From Paenibacillus sp. FSL K6-3182 (GTDB lineage Bacteria; Bacillota; Bacilli; Paenibacillales; Paenibacillaceae): 64,000 bases of DNA. This document shows positions 1 to 8,288 of this stretch, one piece after another (position 1 is the stretch's first letter; every line of letters begins with the position of its first letter). Location of the stretch: assembly GCF_037976325.1 (NCBI RefSeq), contig NZ_CP150265.1:4521501-4585500 (forward strand). Direction: 5' to 3'. The translations under genes were made by a program, and so were the position numbers. The notes below the pieces were generated by a model. That model was not told where the DNA came from. It saw only the letters and a list, made by a program, of their open reading frames with translations, and did not search any database.

Positions 1-99
1 AATAAATAGAGATCCTTCATGGATAATCCGATAGGTGCCGTTTGAACCATTCTTGGTTTCACCCCCTGTTGGATGATTAATTACAAGTACTTTAATCAT
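1..99 (-). CDS. Partial hypothetical protein (5' end only)
   Basis: Reading leftward from an ATG at 99, 33 codons stay open to the window edge. A TAG sits directly upstream in frame, so this is the first possible start. The visible N-terminus begins MIKVLVINHPTGG, a hydrophobic first strand followed by polar, glycine-rich sequence. I do not recognise a family. Only a weak purine-rich stretch precedes the start. It points the same way as the small gene at 206-436, about 100 bases upstream of it. It could be the start of a real gene or a chance opening; the rest lies outside the window. Confidence 0.4.
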   Translation of the reverse strand, partial: MIKVLVINHPTGGETKNGSNGTYRIIHEGSLFI

Positions 100-205
100 C
101 TAAACACGAATCACTTTATCCACATTATACATGGTTTTGAAAAAAAACACAGTCGTTTTCATAGATTTCGGCAATAATAATTAATCTGTGTCAGATTACG
201 TGACA

Positions 206-436
206 TCAATCTTTTTCAGGACTCAGCGTTCGCTGTATGTAATAATGTTTAGCACAAAAACCTTTCGTTTTTGAGAGTTGAGTACATTTAATCCATTTAC
301 AATTTGTAACTTGTTTCACTCTGCGCGGTCTTACAATGGAAGGATCACCGTGACGCAGCAAACGTTGATGGTGCATTGCACATAAATCTTTGGCTTTGAT
401 CGGCTTTGTACAGTTTTCTATGATGCAATGGTTCAT
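206..436 (-). CDS. Small protein with duplicated Cys/His (zinc-knuckle-like) motif
   Basis: A 76-residue protein. A good ribosome site (GGGGAG) ends eight bases before the ATG. Two similar modules are visible: Cys4-x4-Cys9 with Cys19-x2-His22, and Cys46-x4-Cys51 with Cys61-x2-His64. The first module continues into a basic stretch ending RHGDP. This C-x4-C ... C-x2-H ... RHGDP pattern is common in small phage and HNH-endonuclease-associated zinc-binding proteins (known of the family). No HNH catalytic residues are present, so I infer a zinc-binding, probably nucleic-acid-binding, small protein rather than a nuclease. It stands alone, upstream of and divergent from the PAS-HTH regulator at 747. 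No signal peptide or membrane segment is seen. Confidence 0.7.
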   Translation of the reverse strand: MNHCIIENCTKPIKAKDLCAMHHQRLLRHGDPSIVRPRRVKQVTNCKWIKCTQLSKTKGFCAKHYYIQRTLSPEKD

Positions 437-603
437 ATTCTGTCTCCCCTGTGTGTTAGCCTGCTGCTCTTTTTTCCATTTAGGCTGTCTGCTTTCATAT
501 TATCGGGAAACCGAATGAGAATAAAGCCTGCTGGCGGGGTGTTACAGGTGATTTTGAATCAACTTATGACTGTTTGCACCATAAAGGTATCGTTTCAGCG
601 ATC

Positions 604-623
604 AAGTTTAATTAATTAAACTT
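604..623. promoter_or_regulatory. 20-bp perfect palindrome, candidate operator
   Basis: A perfect A/T-rich inverted repeat (AAGTTTAATT and its reverse complement, no spacer) lies in the 310-base gap between the Cys/His gene and the PAS-HTH gene. It ends 40 bases before the -35 box at 664. An operator for the downstream HTH regulator or a chance A/T palindrome are both possible. The rest of the gap (437-603) shows nothing I can name. Confidence 0.35.
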
Positions 624-663
624 ATGAAACACTTTTGAAACATAATACGAAATGTCAAATTCA

Positions 664-692
664 TTGACTTGTTTGTTTAGAACGACTATTTT
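664..692 (+). promoter_or_regulatory. Sigma-A-type promoter for the PAS-HTH gene
   Basis: TTGACT (664-669), 17-base spacer, TATTTT (687-692). It lies about 55 bases upstream of the TTG start at 747. A second possible -10 (TATACT, 692-697) has a spacer of 22, which is too long for this -35. Confidence 0.55.
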
Positions 693-746
693 ATACTTTT
701 ATTTGATTATAGGATCTTGGAATGGGTTTAAGAGGAGTGTTTCGTA

Positions 747-1640
747 TTGTCGGTTTACAATCATATTTTTCAAATCATGAATCAGCCTATGCTGCTAATG
801 AGTCAAAATGAAATAGAGGTGCGCATAGAGGACGCGAACCAAGCTTTCCTTAGGTTATGCGGTTATACGTTAAAAGAGCTGCAATCCAAAAAAAGCAGCT
901 ATTTGCTTCATAAATATAAGATCAACATTTCAAGGCAAGTGATGAGAAGCGAAGTTATTATTTACACCAAATCGAAACGAAAAATTTCTGTACGCATTGA
1001 CCTGCAGCCTTTGCCAAGGAGCATTGATAATAAACTCCTTTATGCCTTCATTATATTCGAAGATCTATCACCATACAATTGGATTGAACAGCAAGCAGAA
1101 AGAAATAAAGTGTTGATCAGCGGTATTATTGATAGACATCATCATGTGCGTTTTCTAAGAGACAGGCTTGCTCCCTTTCAAATTGAGCCAAACCAGCAAA
1201 TGCAGGACGAAACGCTGCTGCAATTTATTGCGGAAACCGATCATGGTAAAATTTTAAAAATAATACAAGAGGCTCACCTGCAAAAAAAAGAGCGGAGTAT
1301 CACGATTAAGACAAGCAAGCTAAGCGGAATCGAGTTTGAGTTGTCCGTTTCGTTTACTCCCATTATTGACGGATTTGGCGACGTGCTTGAGTTTGCATTC
1401 GTCATCTGGGATCTGCGTCCTGTCGATGATTGTATCGAAGCTTCGATGAAACTGCGCATATGGATGGCCAAAAGAGATATAACCGTCGGTTATCTATCCT
1501 CATCAACCGGTATTTCCATTCAAACCATTTCCAAGCTCCGCAACGGGAAAATATTGAAGCCCCAAAGACTTACAGCAGAGCTGATAGCTTCGGAGCTTCA
1601 AGTGGATGTTCATGATATTTGGTCAGAGATTAGAAAATAA
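747..1640 (+). CDS. PAS-domain protein with C-terminal XRE-type HTH
   Basis: A 297-residue protein started at TTG, chosen because AGAGGAG (731-737) sits at good spacing. Residues about 5-110 look like a PAS sensor domain (NQAFLRLCGYT, then a five-stranded pattern ending YAFIIFEDLS). Residues about 112-230 look like a second, diverged PAS domain ending FAFVIWDLRP. Residues about 235-297 form an XRE-like helix-turn-helix (SSTGISIQTISKLRNG is the recognition segment) followed by LQVDVHDIW. No membrane segment is visible, so I infer a soluble sensor-regulator; ligand and targets are unknown. The DNA-binding domain at the C-terminus behind two PAS domains is not the most common XRE layout. The gene ends two bases before the convergent helD stop. 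Confidence 0.75.
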   Translation: MSVYNHIFQIMNQPMLLMSQNEIEVRIEDANQAFLRLCGYTLKELQSKKSSYLLHKYKINISRQVMRSEVIIYTKSKRKISVRIDLQPLPRSIDNKLLYAFIIFEDLSPYNWIEQQAERNKVLISGIIDRHHHVRFLRDRLAPFQIEPNQQMQDETLLQFIAETDHGKILKIIQEAHLQKKERSITIKTSKLSGIEFELSVSFTPIIDGFGDVLEFAFVIWDLRPVDDCIEASMKLRIWMAKRDITVGYLSSSTGISIQTISKLRNGKILKPQRLTAELIASELQVDVHDIWSEIRK

Positions 1641-1642
1641 GG

Positions 1643-3970
1643 TTATCTGATGAACGGCGTGAGCTCTCCCGTATGGAAAATATGGAGCTCATGCATCGCT
1701 CTCGTACATGCCGTGTAAAACAGCTTTCTTTCGCTTTCGCGTGAATAGATCTCATTGCTAGCATTGCTAATGACAACTGCATCAAACTCGACGCCCTTGG
1801 CTAAATAAGTAGGAATCACAATAATTCCTTTTTCAAAAGTAACGGTTTCCTTCTCTACAAGGCGGAGCTTAGGAAAGTATGGCTGCAAAGACGCATGCAT
1901 GCGTTTGCTTTCTTCCGCCGTTTTACATATGACCGCAATCGATTGATAACCGCCCAGCATCAGCTGATTCAATCGTTCCTGCATTCCCTCTATGAGCTGC
2001 ATTTCGCTATCTGCTTTAGTGATTGTTGGCTCAGCGCCATCTCGGTTAAAGGCCTCTATCTGATCACCGCCTTCAATCATCCGACTCGTGAATGACACAA
2101 TCGGCTTCGTCGAGCGATAGCTTCTTGTTAAAATGATCTTCTCCGTCTCCTCCTCGCTATACAGCTCAGATAACGGCTCAAAACCATTACCTGTTACAGC
2201 GTGAGCAAATATGGACTGATTGAGATCACCCAGCACGGTCATTTTGCAGTTGGGAAAAATACGTTTTAAATAGTGATATTGAAAAGGTGAATAGTCCTGC
2301 GCTTCATCAATAAATAAATGTTTAACCAATGTATTCGTTTGAAATCCTTCAAGCTTTTCTTTTAAATATAAATACGGAGTAGCATCCTCATAATAAATCT
2401 CTTTCTGATTGAGTTTTGCAATCGTTTGCTCACTAATTTCATTCCATTTTTCAGGCAATTGATGATCGCTGTTTTTAAATCGCTCCAACATATTCGCATT
2501 ATCCTCGAATAGTCTCTTATAAATCGCTGGCACATCCAAAAACAATAATTGCTTCACTCGTCTGCGCAGCTTCTTGAATTTTTTCTGCACAATCATCGCG
2601 GCTAAATAATCACGTTCGGCGTCAAAATCATCAAATGTGTTTCCTGCAAAATGTTTTTTCCGTTCTAGATCTTCAAACGCCTTCGCATACGCCTCTTGAT
2701 CCAGAAGCTCGATCTGTTCCTGAACCCAGTCCTGATCCCGTTCTTCGCGGCTTAACCGCGTCAGCTCTTTCAGAATCCATTCCGCCGTAAGGCGTATCCG
2801 GTTTCCAATGGAAGACGAACGCTCCAAACTGTAAAACTGCTCCGAAATTGCTGCTGCAGAAATCAATTTTCGTCCCATAAACGTAATTGCTTTAAAAGCT
2901 AGCCCCTCTTGACCAAGCTCGGCTGCATAGTGATCAATCAAATGCATGAACGAATTGCTTGATTTATAAGTAATTCCAGCTATTCTCGCATCATAGCCTT
3001 GTTCATTAACCGCTGCGAGCGTATATTCCATTTGTGAGAATGGATCCTCTAGGGCAAACGTTTGTCCTAGCCTGTGCTCGAGATATTGCTGATAGGTCGT
3101 TTGCTGCATATTTTGCTCACCAAGCTCAGGCAATACGGTCGCCACATAACTGTTGAACATTGGGTTTGGTGAGAATAAAACGATTTGATTCGCATTTAAC
3201 CAGCCGCGATACCGATAAAGCAAATAGGCCACTCGTTGAAGCGCGGCTGACGTTTTTCCGCTGCCCGCAGCTCCTTGAACGATAAGAAGCCTTGCGCGTT
3301 CGTTGCGAATGATGCGATTTTGCTCGCGCTGAATCGTAGCTACAATGCTTTTCATTTGGGCATCAGACTGCTTGCCTAACACTTCCTGAAGCAGCTCATC
3401 CCCGATTGTGACTCCTGTGTCGAACATACTGCGAATTTCAGCATCACGTATAATAAATTGACGCTTAAGCGACATTTCGCCCTTAATCGGGCCGCTTGGC
3501 GTTTCGTACTGCACAGGGCCCGGGCCATAATCGTAATAAAGACTCGACACGGGAGCCCGCCAGTCATAGATAAGGTACTCATATCCGCTTTCATCCAGCA
3601 AGGAGCCTACACCTAAATAAATCGGCTCTGATTTGGACTGCCCCTCCTCCTGGAGATCAATTCGACCGAAGTATGGAGAATACTCAAGCTTATAAAGTGT
3701 TTTTAGCTGTTCCTCAGCATGGCGATGGCTTCGTTCACGCTCTGAGAGTACCTCTGCTTGCTGCTTCATGCTGGCATGCGACTCTGCTGATTCCGCCGCA
3801 TCCTCAAAATTTAGTGTTACATCATCCCAAAAATTACGTCGGAAATCAACGATATCCTCGCGTATGCCGCCAAGCTGATTGTTGAATTGTTCTATCCGAG
3901 TGCGGATGAGATCCGTCACGTCAATGACACGCTGCTCCTCTTGTTCCAATTGTTCGTTAGAATTAGTCAC
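1643..3970 (-). CDS. helD: RNA polymerase recycling helicase HelD (UvrD/Rep-like)
   Basis: A 775-residue superfamily-1 helicase-like ATPase. The start is GTG, with AAGGAG seven bases upstream. The first ~100 residues are rich in charged helix and fit the coiled-coil arm that enters the RNA polymerase channels in known HelD proteins. Walker A is GAAGSGKT at residues 233-240, Walker B is DEAQDYS from about residue 555, and later helicase motifs include TRSYRSTKPIVSFT. Family knowledge: HelD releases stalled or idle RNA polymerase from DNA using ATP and affects transcription recycling and, in some classes, rifampicin tolerance. Length matches B. subtilis HelD (about 774). The gene appears monocistronic and converges on the PAS-HTH gene. 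Confidence 0.92.
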   Translation of the reverse strand: MTNSNEQLEQEEQRVIDVTDLIRTRIEQFNNQLGGIREDIVDFRRNFWDDVTLNFEDAAESAESHASMKQQAEVLSERERSHRHAEEQLKTLYKLEYSPYFGRIDLQEEGQSKSEPIYLGVGSLLDESGYEYLIYDWRAPVSSLYYDYGPGPVQYETPSGPIKGEMSLKRQFIIRDAEIRSMFDTGVTIGDELLQEVLGKQSDAQMKSIVATIQREQNRIIRNERARLLIVQGAAGSGKTSAALQRVAYLLYRYRGWLNANQIVLFSPNPMFNSYVATVLPELGEQNMQQTTYQQYLEHRLGQTFALEDPFSQMEYTLAAVNEQGYDARIAGITYKSSNSFMHLIDHYAAELGQEGLAFKAITFMGRKLISAAAISEQFYSLERSSSIGNRIRLTAEWILKELTRLSREERDQDWVQEQIELLDQEAYAKAFEDLERKKHFAGNTFDDFDAERDYLAAMIVQKKFKKLRRRVKQLLFLDVPAIYKRLFEDNANMLERFKNSDHQLPEKWNEISEQTIAKLNQKEIYYEDATPYLYLKEKLEGFQTNTLVKHLFIDEAQDYSPFQYHYLKRIFPNCKMTVLGDLNQSIFAHAVTGNGFEPLSELYSEEETEKIILTRSYRSTKPIVSFTSRMIEGGDQIEAFNRDGAEPTITKADSEMQLIEGMQERLNQLMLGGYQSIAVICKTAEESKRMHASLQPYFPKLRLVEKETVTFEKGIIVIPTYLAKGVEFDAVVISNASNEIYSRESERKLFYTACTRAMHELHIFHTGELTPFIR

Positions 3971-4086
3971 TTTACCACTCCTTAACTATTAGTAAGGTTA
4001 ACCAAGTCTTTGGCATACCATGTTTTAAAACGTATCATCCATTTTACCATCTTCTGCCGCCTAAATGAAACTACAATCAAAAGTTA

Positions 4087-4115
4087 TTGCTCCGCTCCTA
4101 AGAAGCGTTTATAAT
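4087..4115 (+). promoter_or_regulatory. Sigma-A promoter upstream of preQ1 riboswitch
   Basis: TTGCTC (4087-4092), 17-base spacer and a consensus TATAAT (4110-4115). Transcription would begin near 4122, about 40 bases before the riboswitch aptamer. Confidence 0.7.
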
Positions 4116-4161
4116 GACAAAGGCAGAAAAACAACTCAGAAGTCTTATCAGTCAAGCAATT

Positions 4162-4199
4162 CGCGGTTCGAAAACTCCCGCGTTATCAAAACTAGGAGG
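4162..4199 (+). promoter_or_regulatory. preQ1-I riboswitch (translational type)
   Basis: The stem CGCGG (4162-4166) pairs with CCGCG (4178-4182). The loop starts UUCG and is 11 nt (4167-4177). The A-rich tail UUAUCAAAACUA (4183-4194) runs straight into the ribosome site GGAGG (4195-4199). This matches the preQ1 class I layout: a five-pair stem, a U-rich loop start, and an AAAACUA tail that folds back into the stem as an H-type pseudoknot. The tail overlaps the Shine-Dalgarno site and no terminator follows, so I infer translational repression by preQ1. The downstream transporter for queuosine precursors fits this ligand. Confidence 0.85.
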
Positions 4200-4210
4200 T
4201 AACAAGCAAC

Positions 4211-4936
4211 ATGTTTAATTTATGGTTTGGCGCGATCTTCATGCTCGTGCATTTTTCGTTATTTCTTCTTTCGTATCGTTTTTTTGGCCGGGTAGGCATT
4301 TACGCTTGGATAGGAATGGCTACCGTGTTAGCCAACATTCAAGTCGTCAAAACAATCGATATCCATGCCTTCGGCATGATTATTGCTATAACGCTTGGCA
4401 ATACGATGTACGGAACTATCTACTTGGCGTCAGACCTTCTTAATGAAAAGTATGGCGAAAAAGCGGCCAAAAGAGCCGTTTGGTTCGGATTCTTCACGCT
4501 TATTACTTCGACCATTATTATGCAGATGGCGCTTCTTTTTAATCCGTTAAATGAAGAATTTCCTCTGCAGGTTCAAGGTGCTATGGAAACGTTATTCGGA
4601 CTAATGCCAAGAATTGCACTAGCAAGCTTATGCGCTTATTTTGTGAGCCAATTTTTGGACGTCAAAATTTACTCCACTTTAAAACGTTTATGTCCGGCTC
4701 CTAATCAGCTCTGGATTCGTAATAATGGGAGTACTATGGTAAGTCAGCTAGTCGATACGTTCATATTTTGCACCATTGCTTTTGCAGGCGCACCAGGCTA
4801 TAGCAGCAAGCTTTGGCTCTCTATTTTCTTATCGACTTATGTCATCAAATTTATCGTATCCCTTTGTTCGACACCATTCTTATATGCTGCAAGAAACTTT
4901 ACCTTTAAAGAAGAAAAGGAAAGTCTTCCGGGCTGA
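4211..4936 (+). CDS. yhhQ: Queuosine precursor transporter (YhhQ/VUT_1 family)
   Basis: A 241-residue integral membrane protein with about six hydrophobic segments. Family-typical sequence includes GNTMYGTIYLASDLLNEKYG near residues 62-80 and a later NNGSTMVSQLVDTF segment. The ATG start is ten bases after the GGAGGT that ends the preQ1 riboswitch. Known of the family: YhhQ (DUF165) proteins import preQ0 or preQ1 for queuosine synthesis in the tRNA wobble position. The riboswitch immediately upstream is independent support, suggesting preQ1 or a derivative as substrate. It is a single-gene unit closed by the terminator at 4982-5015. Confidence 0.9.
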   Translation: MFNLWFGAIFMLVHFSLFLLSYRFFGRVGIYAWIGMATVLANIQVVKTIDIHAFGMIIAITLGNTMYGTIYLASDLLNEKYGEKAAKRAVWFGFFTLITSTIIMQMALLFNPLNEEFPLQVQGAMETLFGLMPRIALASLCAYFVSQFLDVKIYSTLKRLCPAPNQLWIRNNGSTMVSQLVDTFIFCTIAFAGAPGYSSKLWLSIFLSTYVIKFIVSLCSTPFLYAARNFTFKEEKESLPG

Positions 4937-4981
4937 TGCCATCTGGACAAGCTCGTAACTTATGATTCATATAAGGTTGTA

Positions 4982-5015
4982 AAAGCGGGATGCCAACTGC
5001 CAGGCATCCCGCTTT
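4982..5015. terminator. Bidirectional stem-loop terminator
   Basis: A 13-bp perfect stem (AAAGCGGGATGCC with GGCATCCCGCTTT) around an 8-base loop. It lies between the convergent yhhQ and hydrolase stops and can serve both. The U-tract is weak on each side. Confidence 0.8.
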
Positions 5016-5027
5016 CCTATTTGCTCA

Positions 5028-7352
5028 CTATGATGTAAACCCAATATCATCAATCATTACTTTTCCTGGTCCACTTACAAAACGAAACGTAATTCGGCTA
5101 ATCTCATCCGCTTTTATTGCTAATTCGTCTGAGCTGAATAGCTCAAGCGGCAGCGTGTAGGTTTGAAATATGGGCTCCGAAGATTCTTTGTATTTCTCAT
5201 CCTTAATGCGCTCCTCCAGCCAAGGAAAAGCCATAAAGGCTGTATACGTTGGCGGCGCCACAGGCATAACTTTATCTAAGCCTAGCTCTATACTCTCGCC
5301 TTCAGTCGTCGTAAGCTCAATCTCTATGACCGGCAGCGGCGGCGGTTCAGTGAGTTCTAATGCGTTATTTGCAGCATCTGCTTTGTCTTTATCCTCTACA
5401 GCAATCAAATCACGTTCAAGATTTGCCATCGAAAATACTAGATTGCCATCCGTTATTTCTGCGGCTTGATCAATCGTTTTTGGCGATAATTCCAAAGCAT
5501 ATTCCGCCCCAGGCTCCGACCATTCCAGCTCGATTCCTTTTGTACCTTTGTTTTTGCCATCGCGGTCTTCAGCTGATGCGATGCTCCAATCGATCATTCC
5601 AGCAACACTCGCCTTGCCGCCATTCTTCAACGCTGTTTTTTGCTTGCCATCATCATACCTAGCAATCTCTGTAAAATCGGACGATTCAAACCGATTGGTA
5701 TACGCTGTATTTGGGAGCCAATCAAGTCCAGACCGATAATCTTCAAAAAGCTGCTTATAGCTGTTTTCTCCTAGCAAAGTAGCTTGCAAAAATGCCGATA
5801 CATACACTTTGGAAACTTGACGCTGATCCTCAGCTGCAAGCAGCTCCTTACGACTCAAAAACAGGCCTCCCGGCGGACGCTCATCCATTCTCCCCCAGTC
5901 AGAATTAAATTGACTGTGATTAGCATCCGCGATATAAAGAGCTGCCTTAAACTTATCTGTTGACTCTTGGAACTTCGTTCTGCTGTACTGTCGATCACCG
6001 TAAAAATTGTTTACATCCGCATCTCGCGCCCCTTGAAGTGTCAAGTAATTTACATCGGTCAGCTGTGCCGATTTATTATCGACTTGCTTATCTGTTGGTG
6101 CGATTGCTACAACAGACTCGATTACAACATCATTTAAGTTCTCTAATGTTTTGTCGTCTTTAAACCAGCGATCCGCATCAGAAGCCATAGCTACTGCTTG
6201 GCCGCCGCGGGAATGACCAATTAATGCAACCCTACTTAAGTCAACTTTTCCGGTAAAAGGATTGCCGACTTCTTCGTTCAACTGTTTAATTTGCTGCAAA
6301 TGCTTAAGAAGTACCCAAGCGCGTACTTTCATATCATTATTAGGTATACCAGACCAAACGGAATAGTTTAAAAAATTCTCATCTACTGAAATGGCTATTA
6401 TGCCTTGGCTAGCAAGCAGCTCTCCCAAATAGCCATAACCCCCATCAGAGAAATCCTCCATCAAATGATTGCCATGTACGATAAGTGCAATTGGATAAGT
6501 TCCTTCACCCTCCGGCATCCAGACACGGCCATTTAAAGGCAGAGCATGCTCGTCAAATCCCCAAAATTTTGTTTTCAGTTTTGACCATTCAGTAATATAA
6601 GCTGAAGCATCAACTGCCGTAGATTGAACATCAACCTCTTTGCCAAAAATAACTCTATGCTTATCCAGCCCGCTTCCGTAAGTGAAAGCCTGAAATGCAA
6701 ACTTCCCATTCTCAGCTGGATCAGGCGCATTTATTGTATTGCGAATGGAATCGCTGTCCAGCGCGACGTCAGCCGTTTGAGACATAGCTGCAGTTCCTGG
6801 CCAATAAACAAACAGATAACTGATCGCTGCAACAGAAGCTGCTCCCACCATAATCAAAAATTTGCTCCGTCGCTTTATTTTTAACTTTAAGAGGACACCG
6901 AGCAAACAGCCCGCAGCAGCCCCTATGATGGTAAATGCAATCGCAATGATAATTGACATGAGTATGCCTAGCTCAGCATAATACAAAATCAGATAAGCCT
7001 CTATCGAAGCGTATGTCCATACAGCCGCAAGTCTGCGTGGTATTGGTAAATACAACATTGAATATATAAATGATAGCAAGTTCGCTGCTAGACTCATAGC
7101 AACGATATTCAAAATTAAAAAAAGTAAAATATCAATTGTCGTACCAAGTCCAGTCGGCATGCCAAGCGCGGCTGCCGTCATCGCTAGTGACGCAAATAGA
7201 GCTGTGCTTCCTATAGCAATTCTCGCTATATAATGATCTCGTTCATTTCTAAGCTCGAATCGGTTTTTTAACCAAGCCATTAATTTTTTCCATCTTTTTG
7301 GCTCAGGAGGCTGCTGCAGCTGAAACTGCGGCTCTTGCAATACTAATTCCAT
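5028..7352 (-). CDS. Membrane-anchored alpha/beta hydrolase
   Basis: A 774-residue protein. The first ~190 residues hold about five hydrophobic segments, so the catalytic part is membrane-tethered. An alpha/beta-hydrolase fold follows: the oxyanion-type segment IVHGNH and the nucleophile elbow GHSRGG with Ser381 as likely catalytic residue. A later ANHSQFNSDWG stretch may supply the catalytic His. The last ~200 residues look beta-rich and close with VMIDDIGF, like a carbohydrate-binding or jelly-roll module. Known of the fold: esterases, lipases and dienelactone-type hydrolases; the substrate cannot be read from the sequence. The ATG overlaps the end of the ABC ATPase gene by ten bases, with GAGGGGG inside that gene as ribosome site, so the two are probably co-translated. 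Confidence 0.75.
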   Translation of the reverse strand: MELVLQEPQFQLQQPPEPKRWKKLMAWLKNRFELRNERDHYIARIAIGSTALFASLAMTAAALGMPTGLGTTIDILLFLILNIVAMSLAANLLSFIYSMLYLPIPRRLAAVWTYASIEAYLILYYAELGILMSIIIAIAFTIIGAAAGCLLGVLLKLKIKRRSKFLIMVGAASVAAISYLFVYWPGTAAMSQTADVALDSDSIRNTINAPDPAENGKFAFQAFTYGSGLDKHRVIFGKEVDVQSTAVDASAYITEWSKLKTKFWGFDEHALPLNGRVWMPEGEGTYPIALIVHGNHLMEDFSDGGYGYLGELLASQGIIAISVDENFLNYSVWSGIPNNDMKVRAWVLLKHLQQIKQLNEEVGNPFTGKVDLSRVALIGHSRGGQAVAMASDADRWFKDDKTLENLNDVVIESVVAIAPTDKQVDNKSAQLTDVNYLTLQGARDADVNNFYGDRQYSRTKFQESTDKFKAALYIADANHSQFNSDWGRMDERPPGGLFLSRKELLAAEDQRQVSKVYVSAFLQATLLGENSYKQLFEDYRSGLDWLPNTAYTNRFESSDFTEIARYDDGKQKTALKNGGKASVAGMIDWSIASAEDRDGKNKGTKGIELEWSEPGAEYALELSPKTIDQAAEITDGNLVFSMANLERDLIAVEDKDKADAANNALELTEPPPLPVIEIELTTTEGESIELGLDKVMPVAPPTYTAFMAFPWLEERIKDEKYKESSEPIFQTYTLPLELFSSDELAIKADEISRITFRFVSGPGKVMIDDIGFTS

Positions 7353-8131
7353 AAATCCCCCTCAACAGTAATCCAGTTTCGGCTATTACGCTTCTCGATA
7401 TGGACAGGCACTCCAAAAAAATCACTCATAAGTGCGGATGTCAGCACCTCAGAAGTGTCATTTGCTGCAAACACCTTCCCCTTCTTAATTAAAAGCGTTT
7501 TTGCAAAGCAAGGCAATATCTCTTCCACGTGATGGGTCACGTAAATAATGGTAGGAGCATTCTGCTCTCCTGCCACAGCAGCTATCATTTGAAGCAGCTG
7601 CTCGCGTGCAAATACATCAAGTCCTGTACACGGCTCATCCAGTATTAACAGCTTCGGAGTAGCCATCAGCGCCCTTGCGATCAACACTCGCTGCTTCTCT
7701 CCTTGTGACAGCGTATTGTATGTTCGCTCCATTAAAGCCGTACAGCCGAGTGTTCTCATTAATTCTTCTGCTTGGATCATGTCAGCAGAATCGGTTTGAT
7801 CATATAGTCCAATGGTTGCAAATTTGCCGCTAAGAACAATTTTTAGAGCAGTCTCAGAGCCGTATAGCTTTTGCTGCAATGAAGTACTAACCCAGCCAAT
7901 GCTTTTTCTCAGCTCGCGTAAATCAAATTCACCGAATTTTTTCCCAAGTACCTCCATACTGCCTTCAGATGGCCATATATAGCCGTTAATCATATTCAGC
8001 AATGTTGTTTTGCCAGACCCGTTCAGTCCAAGCAAACACCAATGCTCACCTTCGTTTACTTTCCAGCTTATTTGTTCCAAAATTTTATTGTTATTTTGTT
8101 CCCACGAAACGTTATGAATGTCAATGATCAC
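7343..8131 (-). CDS. ABC transporter ATP-binding protein (YlmA/ModF-like)
   Basis: A 262-residue ABC ATPase started at GTG 8131, because GGGAGAG (8138-8144) precedes it and the ABC fold begins right there (IIDIHNVSW). A longer start at 8212 adds 27 residues of non-ABC sequence and is less likely. Motifs with the GTG start: Walker A GLNGSGKTT near 35-43, signature LSQGEKQR near 141-148, Walker B with LDEP near 164-167, and the H-loop VTHH further on. No permease gene is adjacent; the downstream overlapping partner is the membrane hydrolase. The closest remembered relatives are B. subtilis YlmA and E. coli ModF-type soluble ABC proteins. Function is inferred only as ATP hydrolysis driving an unknown partner. 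Confidence 0.85.
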   Translation of the reverse strand: MIIDIHNVSWEQNNNKILEQISWKVNEGEHWCLLGLNGSGKTTLLNMINGYIWPSEGSMEVLGKKFGEFDLRELRKSIGWVSTSLQQKLYGSETALKIVLSGKFATIGLYDQTDSADMIQAEELMRTLGCTALMERTYNTLSQGEKQRVLIARALMATPKLLILDEPCTGLDVFAREQLLQMIAAVAGEQNAPTIIYVTHHVEEILPCFAKTLLIKKGKVFAANDTSEVLTSALMSDFFGVPVHIEKRNSRNWITVEGDLWN

Positions 8132-8288
8132 GATTAACTCTCCCGTCTGTTGACTTTTAAGTATGCTATAAATTTGACTTGGCATATAATATCGACCATT
8201 ATAATAATACAACGATTCTCGCTTATGTCGAAACCGTTCCAGCTAATAATCACATATATATAATTGTTATATCAGGAGTGATCTGCGT

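Noticed and set aside
428..619. 63-codon plus-strand opening before the PAS-HTH gene
   Set aside because: No ribosome site; overlaps the start of the Cys/His gene and ends at the palindrome.
8226..8260. ECF-like -35 (TCGAAAC) upstream of relP
   Set aside because: At 16 bases the -10 reads CACA, not CGTA/CGTC, so the match is not supported.
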